A DNA stretch of 53,940 bases from JAXDLW01 sp050998755 (lineage in GTDB: Bacteria; Chloroflexota; Dormibacteria; DASZGP01), in assembly GCA_050998755.1 (NCBI GenBank), contig JBPCPW010000063.1, positions 1 through 53,940 on the forward strand, in the 5' to 3' direction. The position numbers and the translations under genes were made by a program. Each line of letters starts with the position of its first letter. The first letter of the stretch is position 1. Shown piece by piece: positions 1 to 7,609 of this stretch. Under the pieces are notes generated by a model. That model did not search any database. It saw only the letters and a program-made list of their open reading frames with translations, and was not told the DNA's origin.

Positions 1-177
1 CAACGGCCCGGCGTCGGCCAGCGCGATCAGGAGGTTGTGGGCGGAGATGTCCAGGTGCAGACCCGCCGACGCTTGTAGGAGGCGCGGCACGACAGCTGAA
101 CGGGCCTGCCGGTGCTGCGCGACCCAGGTGCGGCGAAGCTGCTGTTCGGCAGCGCGAGCGTGAGCTGACCGCTTCAT
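1..177 (-). CDS. partial MarR-like regulator (N-terminus only)
   Basis: An open frame starts at ATG 177 on the minus strand and runs off the left edge (59 residues visible). The visible part is a basic N-terminus followed by a helix-rich stretch ending in HNLLIALADAGPL. That stretch resembles the first winged-helix segment of MarR-family regulators, where a similar LxxLxxxGPLT pattern introduces the helix-turn-helix. The perfect dyad at 181-197 ends four bases upstream of the start codon, which suits an autoregulated repressor. The DNA-binding helices lie outside the window, so the family call is an inference; it could be another small helical protein. Confidence 0.4.
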   Translation of the reverse strand, partial: MKRSAHARAAEQQLRRTWVAQHRQARSAVVPRLLQASAGLHLDISAHNLLIALADAGPL

Positions 178-180
178 GAC

Positions 181-197
181 GCTTGTATAATACAAGC
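181..197. promoter_or_regulatory. perfect dyad overlapping a -10-like TATAAT
   Basis: GCTTGTATAATACAAGC has 8-bp arms around a single central base and contains TATAAT (186-191). It lies immediately upstream of the minus-strand gene starting at 177. The size, the TTGTAT/ATACAA arms and the overlap with a -10 element fit an operator for a MarR-type autorepressor. No binding evidence exists here. Confidence 0.5.
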
Positions 198-327
198 AGG
201 AAACGCAGCCACGATCGTCGCCGCTGCTGACCATGAGGCGGTAGCCAAGCCGACCGATGAGCCGCTATCTGCTGTCGCCGGCGAGCGCTCTGGCTTCGGC
301 GTTCACCAACCGCGACAGCCGGCTAGG

Positions 328-870
328 CTAACCGACCGGTCTCTGCCCGAAGAATCGGCGTAGCTGCGCAAGCAGCAGCGCCGGCGTCGCCAGGTCGGCG
401 AACAGGCTCTGCCGGAACAAAGCGGCGTCATGGTTCGCGAAGGTCAGCGTGTACCCAGCGTCAGCCACCAGCAACGCCCAGCAAGCGAACCAAGCCCATC
501 GCTCACCGTGGCGGAAGGGGATGACGACGATCAGCAGGGCCAAGATGCCGAAGACGAGTTCATGCAGCGCGTATCCAACCTCCAGAACGCTGACAAACCT
601 CCCGGCCCCAGGGGCGCTGATTCGGAAGGAGGACCAGTTGCCTCCGGCGATCGCCGCAAAGGCGGCATGATGGTCAGCTGGAAGCCCGTCTTTAGCAACG
701 CCGACAATGTCGGCGACTGGGGCGAGGATTGGAAAGATCGCGATCGCAATAAGCAGGACCCAGGTGATCCTCAGGTCAAGACCCCAGCGGCGAAACTCAG
801 CGCCCGAGCCAGTGTGCTTGGTTGCTGGTAGCGTGTCGGGGTCGGTGTCGGTACCGATCGCTTCGGGCAC
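328..870 (-). CDS. hypothetical four-TM membrane protein
   Basis: 180 residues. A polar N-terminus of about 30 residues is followed by four hydrophobic segments (about 33-52, 92-117, 123-142 and 155-170) separated by short loops. A loop of about 40 residues between TM1 and TM2 carries NWSSFRISAPGAGRF. The family is not recognised and no catalytic motif is visible. The gene stands alone between the partial regulator and the HAD pseudogene on the same strand. A four-helix carrier or sensor is possible but unsupported. Confidence 0.6.
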   Translation of the reverse strand: MPEAIGTDTDPDTLPATKHTGSGAEFRRWGLDLRITWVLLIAIAIFPILAPVADIVGVAKDGLPADHHAAFAAIAGGNWSSFRISAPGAGRFVSVLEVGYALHELVFGILALLIVVIPFRHGERWAWFACWALLVADAGYTLTFANHDAALFRQSLFADLATPALLLAQLRRFFGQRPVG

Positions 871-999
871 AGCGAAAGCTTAGTCGGGACACCCTGACGT
901 CGACCAAAGCGCCGTACGTGCTGCCGACCCCCGCGGGATCGGAAAGGGTGGCGGCGACTGGCATGAGGACCAACTGCAGTCTGAGAACGCTGTCGCGAT

Positions 1000-1606
1000 C
1001 TAAGGGTGACGACTTCGCTCAGGCAGAGGCCGACGATGATATAGGTACCCCGCCCGCGACGCGTGCTCACCTGACGGCCCCCGACTCGTCATCGTTGCAC
1101 CGCCCGGGATCACCTGCGACCAATCGATCGCCCCGACGTCAACGATCGTGCCCACTTCCACATCAGCCGCGTCTGCCCCCTGTTTTCTGGTCCCATACCT
1201 GCCCTGGTTCACGTGGACGGTCGTGATCCGATCGCCCATGAGCGCCTCGCAGCTGGCCAGAATCGCCGGCTTGTCGTCGACGAGCACATAATGGCGTGCC
1301 GGAACTCGCTCCAGGACATCGTCGAGGTTTTCGGTCTTGTGCTTGTAGACCAACACCGGACCGTCTATGACCCACATCCACGCGCACCTCTTCGTATAGG
1401 CGCCAGAATGCAGCCGCCAGGTCGCGGCCGACGAGGTGTTCAATGCGAGCCTCGAGCTGAGATTTGACGCGGTCGTTGTCAAGGAGTGTGTTGTCAACGT
1501 CCAGCAGGAATGCCAGCGGGTGGGGCAAGGCGCCGCCAGCCGACACTGCTGAACCTCGGATGAGAGACGCTGGCTGATCCGAGTCAGGCTCCTGGCGGCG
1601 TGTCAC
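1000..1606 (-). pseudogene. HAD-family hydrolase with internal deletion and frameshift
   Basis: The first reading frame (from 1606) encodes a HAD motif I, FLLDVDNTLLDNDRVK (Asp36 and Asp38), and then LYEEVR. At about 1385 the homology jumps to another frame, which reads VLVYKHK, then YVLVDDKP (motif IV type), then TVHVNQGRYG. Intact relatives of this HAD group carry about 100 residues (cap region and motif II) between these blocks. The copy therefore has an out-of-frame internal deletion and lacks the middle of the fold, so it should be non-functional. The downstream end is approximate, because homology seems to fade after DWSQV near 1115. Confidence 0.7.
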
Positions 1607-1771
1607 CCTGGCCTCTTCAACGCGTCTGCCTGCCGATCTCGGCGTTCCGCCGAGCGAGCTCAGGTTGGGCCATCCAAGCCTCCATCGCCGAAGGGCACGG
1701 CGATATGGGCAACACCCCGATGGGTGAGCGACCCGGCTTCGAAATTGGCGCCTGTCATGGATCGCGCATCC

Positions 1772-2143
1772 TCAGTGTTCCTTGCCGACGAGCTCACCAA
1801 GTCGCTCGAGTAGCACCACGGCCTGGTTGTGCTCCGTGTCCTTAGCGCCGTAGAGCAGGACCAGCGATCCATGGCTCGCAAGCTGCTCCAGTTGCTTGAG
1901 GGACTCCCGGGCGGGACCGTGCCGCAACTCGGCCCGATAACGCCGGCGAAATTCAAGCCATCGAGCTGGATCGTGATTGAACCACTTCCGCAGGGCGGGG
2001 GACGGTGCGACCTCCTTGGCCCAGAGCTCAAGGCCGAGGGATGCTTTCGTGACGCCCCTCGGCCAGACCCGATCGACGAGGACGCGGCGGGACCCGTCCG
2101 GAAAGTCGCCGCCGTAAACCCGCTGAATCGTGAGGCCTGTCAT
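1772..2143 (-). CDS. DUF488 family protein (YeaO type)
   Basis: 123 residues from ATG 2143. The family signature is visible: RVLVDRVWPRG near the N-terminus, LRKWFNHDPARW in the middle, and a C-terminal LVLLYGAKDTEHNQAVVL. These match the short YeaO-like branch of DUF488, whose biochemical role is unknown. The start overlaps the stop of the GH65 gene as ATGA, so it is probably translationally coupled as the last gene of the YflT-betaPGM-GH65 operon. A paralogue lies at 48879-49238, also next to a beta-PGM reading frame. Confidence 0.85.
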   Translation of the reverse strand: MTGLTIQRVYGGDFPDGSRRVLVDRVWPRGVTKASLGLELWAKEVAPSPALRKWFNHDPARWLEFRRRYRAELRHGPARESLKQLEQLASHGSLVLLYGAKDTEHNQAVVLLERLGELVGKEH

Positions 2144-4491
2144 GTCCGGCCGACGACGTGAGGTGGCTCGCGACCGGGCGGCTGGTGGGGCCTCACGGTT
2201 GCTGGGAGAAGCGGTATCGAGCATTTCTTCGCTCGCCTGCCGACTTTGATCGCGGTTCCGAAGTGCGTGATCTCAAGTGGATCTCCTGTCATGAGGCGGT
2301 ATGCCGCCGCTTGGTGGTTGACCTCGACTCGCAGCAGTCGCCCGCGGAACGTGAGGTGGAAGCGGAGACGCTGTAGTTGGCTCGGTATTCGCGGAGCAAA
2401 CGCCAGCCGTCCTCCGTGGTCTCGCATCCCACCCATCCCGGCCACCACCGCGATCCAGGCTCCGGCAAGCGATGCCATATGGAGGCCATCGGCGACGTTG
2501 TGCTCAAGATCGGACAGATCCATCAGTGCCGCCTCGTTCAGGTAGTCGTAGGCGAGGTCGAGGTGTCCGACCTCCGCAGCGATCACCGACTGGGTGCAGG
2601 CTGACAGCGACGAATCGCGCACCGTCAGAGGTTCGTAGTAATCGAAGTCCCGGGCCTTCTCCTCGGGGGAGAACCGGTTGCCGCAGAGATGGAGCGCAAG
2701 GACCAGGTCAGCCTGCTTGACCACCTGCTTTCGGTACAGGTCGAAGTAGGGAAAATATAGAAGCAGCGGGTACTGGTCCGAGCGCGTGCTCGAGAAATCC
2801 CATCGCTGATGCTGGGTGAACCCGTCGGCTTGGGGGTGAACGCGAAGAGGTTTGTCATAGGGCACCTCAACCGCACCGGCGGCCATTAGCCAGGCGTCGC
2901 GTTCATCGACCGAGACCTCGAGCGTCGCCGCCTGGTCTGGGTAGCGCTCGACCGCCGCGGCGGCCGATTCCAGGTTCTTTTGGGCCATGAGATTCGTATA
3001 GACGTTGTCGTCAGCGAGTGCGCTGTACTCGTCGGGGCCGGTAACACCAGCGATGCGAAAGCCACCCTGGGCGTCGTAGTGGCCGACCGACGCCCAGAGC
3101 CGAGCCGTCTGGACCAGCAGCGGAAGCCCAACCTCACGTTCAAAAGTCTGGTCGTCGACCGCGCCTTGATAACGGACGACGGCATCCGCGATATCCGCGT
3201 TGACATGAACAGCGGCGGTGCTGGCCGGCCAGTAGCCTGAGCACTCCTCCCCGCGTATCGTCCGCCAGGGAAATGCGGCCCCGGCAAGACCCAGCAAGCG
3301 CGCCCGCTGCAATGCCTGGTCCATGGTGCTGTGCCGCCACATGAGCTCGTCACGGGCCGCTTCCGGAGCGGTGTAGGTGAGCAGCTGCAGCACGAAGGTC
3401 TCGGTGTCCCAGAAAGAGTGCCCGTCGTACCCTGGCCCTGTCAGGCCCTTGGCGGGGATACTTCTCCGCTCTGCGCGCGCCGCCGACTGAAGCACGTGGA
3501 ACATCGCGAATCTGAGCGCTTGCTGAATCTCAGGATCGCCGTCCAGCTGCACGTCGGATCGGACCCAGAAGTCATCAAGGTAAGCGCGCTGGTCAGATGC
3601 CAGTCCATCCCAGCCTCGGCGCCAAGCTCCAGCCAAGGCCCCTTCGATCTGGTCGCGAACAGCGGGTACGGAGCGCTCGCTGGACCAGCCATACGCGAGG
3701 AACTTAACGATCGTCAGCTTCTGCCCCGGTTCGATTCCGGTTGTCACCATCACTCGCCCCAGATCAGGCTCGCTGTCAGTCCTCACATCGGTCTCCGCGT
3801 CGCATTCGATGACATGGTCCATCGCTGCCCCGACGACCAACTCGCTCTTGTTGGTGGTATGGACGAGGACGACCCGCTGGTCGCGGTGGCCGAAATGTTC
3901 GGAGTGCAAGGGTGAACCGAGCGCCGCCGCCTCCCGCGGATCTCCCTGCCTGGCCGGTGTCGCCTCGTTCGCGACCAGTTCGGACTGAACCACGATGTCC
4001 ACCCTGCGATTGAGAGACTCGACCTCGTAGCGCACCGCAGCCACAGCACGCTGGGCAAACGACACCAGGCGCGTGCTGGATACTCGAACCTCAGCCCCGG
4101 CTGGTGAGCGCCACTCGCCCTCCCGTCGCAGAACACCGTCCCGGAAGTCCAGCACCCGCTTGTGCCCCAGGAGCGTTCCGTACCGCACATCGAAGGGCTC
4201 GTCGTCGACCAGCAGACGGATGATCTTGCCGTTGGTGACATTGACGACCGTCTGGCCGGACTCGGGGTACCCGTAACCGCCTTCCGGGTAGGGCATCGAC
4301 CGTAGCTCGTAGAAGCCGTTCAGGTAAGTGCCTGGTAATGAATGCGGCTCGCCTTCGTCCAGATTCGCCCGCAGGCCAATGTGGCCATTCGACAGTGCAA
4401 AAAGGGACTCCGTTTGGGCCAGCAGATCGAGGTCCAGGCTGGTCTCTGGCAGCGACCACGGATCAACGGCGAAGGCAGGATGGTTGATCAT
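2140..4491 (-). CDS. GH65 disaccharide phosphorylase (trehalose/maltose/kojibiose type)
   Basis: 783 residues, the usual length for GH65. The enzyme is expected to phosphorolyse an alpha-linked glucose disaccharide to beta-glucose 1-phosphate and glucose. The catalytic acid lies in GPDEY (Glu488), aligning with the acid of known GH65 phosphorylases. WDTET (361-365), the RKQVVKQADLVLAL segment and the phosphate-loop-like SSLSACTQS are present. An N-terminal beta-sandwich, an (alpha/alpha)6 core and a short C-terminal sheet are implied. The usual GPDEYHxxVxNNAYTN appears here as GPDEYSALADDNVYTN, so the +1 subsite may differ and substrate specificity cannot be read. The start overlaps the beta-PGM stop as ATGA, consistent with a shared product-substrate pair. 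Confidence 0.92.
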   Translation of the reverse strand: MINHPAFAVDPWSLPETSLDLDLLAQTESLFALSNGHIGLRANLDEGEPHSLPGTYLNGFYELRSMPYPEGGYGYPESGQTVVNVTNGKIIRLLVDDEPFDVRYGTLLGHKRVLDFRDGVLRREGEWRSPAGAEVRVSSTRLVSFAQRAVAAVRYEVESLNRRVDIVVQSELVANEATPARQGDPREAAALGSPLHSEHFGHRDQRVVLVHTTNKSELVVGAAMDHVIECDAETDVRTDSEPDLGRVMVTTGIEPGQKLTIVKFLAYGWSSERSVPAVRDQIEGALAGAWRRGWDGLASDQRAYLDDFWVRSDVQLDGDPEIQQALRFAMFHVLQSAARAERRSIPAKGLTGPGYDGHSFWDTETFVLQLLTYTAPEAARDELMWRHSTMDQALQRARLLGLAGAAFPWRTIRGEECSGYWPASTAAVHVNADIADAVVRYQGAVDDQTFEREVGLPLLVQTARLWASVGHYDAQGGFRIAGVTGPDEYSALADDNVYTNLMAQKNLESAAAAVERYPDQAATLEVSVDERDAWLMAAGAVEVPYDKPLRVHPQADGFTQHQRWDFSSTRSDQYPLLLYFPYFDLYRKQVVKQADLVLALHLCGNRFSPEEKARDFDYYEPLTVRDSSLSACTQSVIAAEVGHLDLAYDYLNEAALMDLSDLEHNVADGLHMASLAGAWIAVVAGMGGMRDHGGRLAFAPRIPSQLQRLRFHLTFRGRLLRVEVNHQAAAYRLMTGDPLEITHFGTAIKVGRRAKKCSIPLLPATVRPHQPPGREPPHVVGRT

Positions 4492-5249
4492 GGCGGAGGA
4501 AGCAGTTCCGCGAGGTCGCTAACCACGATGTCGGCGCCATGCTGTCTCAGGGCATCCGCCTGGCCAACCCGATCAACTCCTATGACATAACCAAAGCCGC
4601 CCGCCTTCCCGGCCGCGACGCCGGCGAGGGCATCTTCGAAAACCGAGGCCTGACCTGCCTCTACGCCCAGCGCCCTGGCCGCGGCCAGGAAGGTGTCCGG
4701 AGCCGGCTTTCCGCTCAAGTGCTCGCGCGCAGCGATCACCCCGTCGACGACCTCATCGAACAGGTCGTCGATATCAGCAGCCCTCAGGATCTCTCTACAG
4801 TTGGCGCTGGATGACACAACAGCCCGCAGCAGGCCTGCGCCTCTGACGGTCTTCACGTATCGCACCGATCCCTCATAGCTCTGGGCGCCCTGCGCGCGGA
4901 TCAATCCCATGAACAGACCGTCCTTGCGATTGCCAAGTCCATGGACGGTCTCGGCCTCGGCCGGATCGTCCACCGTACCGTCCGGGAGGCTGATGCCGCG
5001 CGATTCGAGAAACGACCGGACACCGTCCGCTCTGGGCTTGCCGTCCACGAACTCCTCATAGTCAGCCACCTGATCAAACGGGACCGAGTCTTTGGTCTTC
5101 CGGCGCAAGAACTCGTCGAACATCGTTTTCCAGGCCGCCGCGTGGACCTTGGCTGTTTGCGTCAGCACTCCGTCCATGTCGAAGAGGCACGCCGTGACAT
5201 GGGCCGGAAGGCCAAACCGGCCATCAGGGTGGGCAGGCGGCGCGTTCAC
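4488..5249 (-). CDS. pgmB: beta-phosphoglucomutase family HAD enzyme
   Basis: 253 residues. The HAD nucleophile motif ACLFDMDGVLTQTA lies near residues 20-34; the second Asp of DMD is the general acid/base. The cap region is followed by VVSSSANC (motif II), GKPAPDTF (Lys, motif III) and VFEDALAGVAAGKAGG (motif IV). This is the classical beta-PGM arrangement, converting beta-glucose 1-phosphate to glucose 6-phosphate. The GH65 phosphorylase directly downstream (ATGA overlap) makes exactly that substrate, so the two form a phosphorolytic disaccharide pathway feeding glucose 6-phosphate to the zwf/pgi operon. A truncated paralogue occurs at 48703-48882. Confidence 0.9.
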   Translation of the reverse strand: MNAPPAHPDGRFGLPAHVTACLFDMDGVLTQTAKVHAAAWKTMFDEFLRRKTKDSVPFDQVADYEEFVDGKPRADGVRSFLESRGISLPDGTVDDPAEAETVHGLGNRKDGLFMGLIRAQGAQSYEGSVRYVKTVRGAGLLRAVVSSSANCREILRAADIDDLFDEVVDGVIAAREHLSGKPAPDTFLAAARALGVEAGQASVFEDALAGVAAGKAGGFGYVIGVDRVGQADALRQHGADIVVSDLAELLPPP

Positions 5250-5271
5250 CCGCTCATCAGCTGATCCCGGA

Positions 5272-5802
5272 TTATCTCGCCGCCGCAGCCGGAGTCGTGT
5301 GAACGTCGAGGCGCTCGTGGCTGGTCTGGCTCAGCAACTCCCGAGCCCGCTCGACCTCGTTTGGGGTGCCGTGGGCGATGACCAGGAAGCGGTCCGCGCG
5401 GAGGTCGGCCTCGTACTTGGGAATCCCGTCTTTGGGGATGCCAACGCTGGTCAAGGCTCCACCGAGAGCTCCGCCCGCAGCCCCGATCGCGGCCCCTGCC
5501 AACAGATAGACCAGGTACCCGCCGATCGCAACGTGGCCAATTCCGGGCACGAAGAAGAACGCCCCGAACAGCCAACCCCATAAACCGCCCCATTTTGCCC
5601 AGTGGGCGGTGTGCTTACCCGGGGTGTCGAAGCCGACAATGTGCCGCTCCTCGCTCATCCCCCTGCCGAGGACCGAGATCCTGGACATGTCATATTTCTC
5701 TCGCTCGAGGTGCTTGATCGCCGAAGTGAGATCTGCCTCTGCGGTGTAGACGCCCACGGTGGCGTCCGGGGTCTCGGTTGGGGCACTCTGCTGACTGGTC
5801 AT
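5272..5802 (-). CDS. YflT/GSP17M-like general stress protein with glycine-zipper membrane segment
   Basis: 176 residues from ATG 5802, chosen because the longer frame to 5856 only adds Arg-rich leader sequence. Residues about 14-48 (VGVYTAEADLTSAIKHLERE) resemble the general-stress-protein-17M domain. A hydrophobic middle carries a Gly/Ala-rich zipper (LAGAAIGAAGGALGGALT), typical of stress-induced membrane-associated proteins. The C-terminus repeats a small alpha/beta unit (DRFLVIAHGTPNEVERA). It is the first gene of the operon leading into beta-PGM, GH65 and DUF488 (gap 22 bp), which ties that sugar module to stress. Confidence 0.75.
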   Translation of the reverse strand: MTSQQSAPTETPDATVGVYTAEADLTSAIKHLEREKYDMSRISVLGRGMSEERHIVGFDTPGKHTAHWAKWGGLWGWLFGAFFFVPGIGHVAIGGYLVYLLAGAAIGAAGGALGGALTSVGIPKDGIPKYEADLRADRFLVIAHGTPNEVERARELLSQTSHERLDVHTTPAAAAR

Positions 5803-5933
5803 CGGTCTCCTCCTGTGCGCGGTTGTTCTGGTGCAACACGGCCCGAGCGGCCGCATCTCTTAGGCGACGGGAGCAAACCCATGCCTTGAGGACGCATCCG
5901 CGGCCTAAGCGTCGCCTGCTCGGGTGTTTTGGG

Positions 5934-5951
5934 CTGTGCGGTTTCTAACCG
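5934..5951. promoter_or_regulatory. degenerate half of the CTGTGCG dyad
   Basis: CTGTGCG-GTTT-CTAACCG keeps one perfect half-site and the GTTT spacer of the nine full dyads; the other half is degraded. It lies about 130 bp upstream of the YflT-like gene at 5802, a spacing similar to some full sites. It may be a weak or decayed operator for the GH65 operon. Confidence 0.3.
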
Positions 5952-6009
5952 AGGCTCGGAAACACTCATGAGACTCAGCTCTCAAGACTCGGCGCCGGCC
6001 ACCCGGCCG

Positions 6010-6423
6010 CTACCCGAGCCAGGGCAACGCGTCGGCGAGCGGTCTGGCCAGGAATATGAACTGTTCGCGATCGATCAGCTCTTCAGCGGACACCGCGAGC
6101 GCGGCTCCGAGCGCCGCCATCTCGGCCCGGTGACGGGTTTCGATGGCCTGGGCCTTCCAGGCTTCTGGCGCTCCCTCGCCCTCGATGAGGTCATGGATTG
6201 AGCGTCGCAGATCCTCCCAGGAGGCAGCTCGGTCCGACAGCTCGAGGGCGGCCAGGGCCCGCCGCTCAGCGTCGTGGAAAGCTAGCGCGCCATCGCCGGA
6301 CATGTACTTCTCGTGTCCGGAGGCGGCGAGCCCGATGGCCTCGGCTGAGAGGTCCCGCAGGTCGTTGAAGAGCTTGTCGCTCCCGCCCTCATTGGGTCCG
6401 AAGCCGTACTCGCTATCTGTCAT
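6010..6423 (-). CDS. hypothetical helical protein
   Basis: 137 residues from ATG 6423. The frame extends further upstream, but the extension reads through non-conserved sequence towards the operator at 6554. The product is soluble and strongly alpha-helical, rich in Ala, Glu and Arg, with no Cys and no obvious motif. It begins MTDSEYGFGPNEGG and ends LADALPWLG. It is not recognised. It is divergent from the cupin gene at 6630, and the two share the intergenic region holding the first full dyad, so it may be co-regulated. Confidence 0.55.
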   Translation of the reverse strand: MTDSEYGFGPNEGGSDKLFNDLRDLSAEAIGLAASGHEKYMSGDGALAFHDAERRALAALELSDRAASWEDLRRSIHDLIEGEGAPEAWKAQAIETRHRAEMAALGAALAVSAEELIDREQFIFLARPLADALPWLG

Positions 6424-6553
6424 CCGGCAGCACGCGCTCCGGGGGTGAAAGGTTGGGCCGGAGGCGCGGTCAACTGATCCGCCACCAGAGCAAGAACCGG
6501 CTGACGTCCGAATCATCCATAAAGCCAAGACTGCACGCCCAACTCAATCATCG

Positions 6554-6571
6554 CTGTGCGAAACCGTACAG
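6554..6571. promoter_or_regulatory. CRP-like dyad, site 1
   Basis: CTGTGCG-AAAC-CGTACAG; the dyad extends outward by TCG/CGA. It lies in the divergent region between the hypothetical gene (start 6423) and the cupin gene (start 6630, 58 bp away). It is a member of the nine-site family described in the findings. Confidence 0.8.
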
Positions 6572-6629
6572 CGATTGATCCGCGCTCGGCTCTAGTGTGG
6601 TATGTCAAGGAACTGGAAGGAAATTACCG

Positions 6630-7064
6630 ATGACCAAACGTGCCCCAGCTGGGGCGACCGCCAAGGGGCAGGCTTCCCTCAGGCCGGGGGGACCGAAGGC
6701 CAAGCCTGGCCTGGACCTGATCGGTGAGTCCAGGTCCCTGCTTGCGGAAGCCCGTTCGACCAAGGCGCCCGCGCTCAAGACGGTGGTCGGGCTTTCGCAC
6801 CTCGAGGCGGTCTTATCAACGGTGGCTGCCGGGACAAGCAGCGAGGAGCACAGCGACAGCGGCCCGATCACCATCCAAACCATCATCGGAAAAGTCCGGA
6901 TCAGCTCAGGCGAGGAGCGGATTGTGCTGGGTGCAGGCGGCCTCATGGCTCTGGACCGCAATGTCAGACACGTCCACGAAGGGATAGAGGACAGCGTCCT
7001 CCTGATTACGTTTGCCTGGCCGAATAATCAGTCGGGTAGATTCGGCGGCTCCGAGGCCGAATGA
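6630..7064 (+). CDS. cupin-domain stress protein
   Basis: 144 residues. ATG 6630 follows GGAAGG at a good distance; an in-frame GTG at 6597 has no ribosome site. After a basic, disordered N-terminus of about 30 residues comes a single cupin barrel: HLEAVLSTVAAGTSSEEHSD, then GPITIQTIIGKVRISSGEE, then LGAGGLMALDRNVRHVHEG, then EDSVLLITFAWP. The second cupin motif retains a His (RHVHE), but the first is poor in His, so metal binding is uncertain. Paralogues lie at 45340-45768 and, damaged or partial, at 11861-12315 and 53726-53940. An operator dyad lies upstream. Its role is unknown; this group often neighbours USP genes. Confidence 0.75.
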   Translation: MTKRAPAGATAKGQASLRPGGPKAKPGLDLIGESRSLLAEARSTKAPALKTVVGLSHLEAVLSTVAAGTSSEEHSDSGPITIQTIIGKVRISSGEERIVLGAGGLMALDRNVRHVHEGIEDSVLLITFAWPNNQSGRFGGSEAE

Positions 7065-7068
7065 GCTC

Positions 7069-7296
7069 ATGGCCGAACAACGCCGCGGCGACCAGGGGCC
7101 GCTTGCCCTCCCGCTGCGCAACCTGCAGACGCTGGTCGAGATGGGGGTCGACAAGAACACCACGGTTGTCTTCCCGGCTCCGCTGATGAGCACCATCCAG
7201 GAGCTGGGGACCTTCCTGGCCCGAGAGAGAAGCGCCGCCAGCGCGGTGCTTGCTCCTGCACATCCTGTGGCTGCAAACGGCGAAGCGGGTCGCTAG
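7069..7296 (+). pseudogene. C-terminal remnant of a slipin/SPFH protein
   Basis: 75 residues starting at an ATG five bases after the cupin stop. LRNLQTLVEMGVDKNTTVVF followed by PAPLMSTIQELGTFLARE matches the conserved C-terminal end of slipin (stomatin-like, SPFH/band 7) proteins. The N-terminal membrane hairpin and the whole SPFH domain are absent, so this is a gene tail rather than a functional protein. The ATG is probably fortuitous. Confidence 0.65.
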
Positions 7297-7311
7297 GGCA
7301 GCCCGCCGGGC

Positions 7312-7581
7312 CTACCTCTGACAAAGGAGCACCGCAAGAGGGGCGCCAACTGCCACGGTCTGACCAGCCTCAACGAGAATGCGGCTCAGAATGCCCTCCG
7401 CTGGCGAGATAACGGCCACCGGTGGCGTCCACACCTCCAGATCCATCTTGTCCGTGGTGACAGCCACGATCACCTCGCCGGCCGCGACGTGGTCACCTTC
7501 ATGCTTGCGCCATTCCGCCACCATCCCCTCGGTTACCGATCCACCGAGAGCGGAGAAGGTGATCAGAAGCGTCTCCGCCAC
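7312..7581 (-). CDS. stand-alone lipoyl/biotinyl-attachment domain protein
   Basis: 89 residues making up one complete lipoyl domain and nothing else. The attachment hairpin is TTDKMDLEV, with Lys45 as the likely lipoylated residue; the flanking Asp-Lys-Met-Asp is lipoyl-like rather than the biotin Met-Lys-Met. Strands on either side (EWRKHEGDHVAAGEVIVAV and GILSRILVEAGQTVAVGAPL) complete the barrel. No E3-binding or acyltransferase domain follows. The gene lies 28 bp downstream of a flavoprotein disulfide reductase on the same strand, so the pair probably works together as carrier and reductase. Confidence 0.82.
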   Translation of the reverse strand: MAETLLITFSALGGSVTEGMVAEWRKHEGDHVAAGEVIVAVTTDKMDLEVWTPPVAVISPAEGILSRILVEAGQTVAVGAPLAVLLCQR

Positions 7582-7609
7582 GAGCTTGTGAACCGTCTAC
7601 GCCCGCGGG

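Noticed and set aside
257..331. 24-codon plus-strand frame starting MSRYLLSPAS, like the N-terminus of ParE toxins
   Set aside because: Only about eight residues match before the sequence diverges and stops; no antitoxin gene precedes it. Too short to call.
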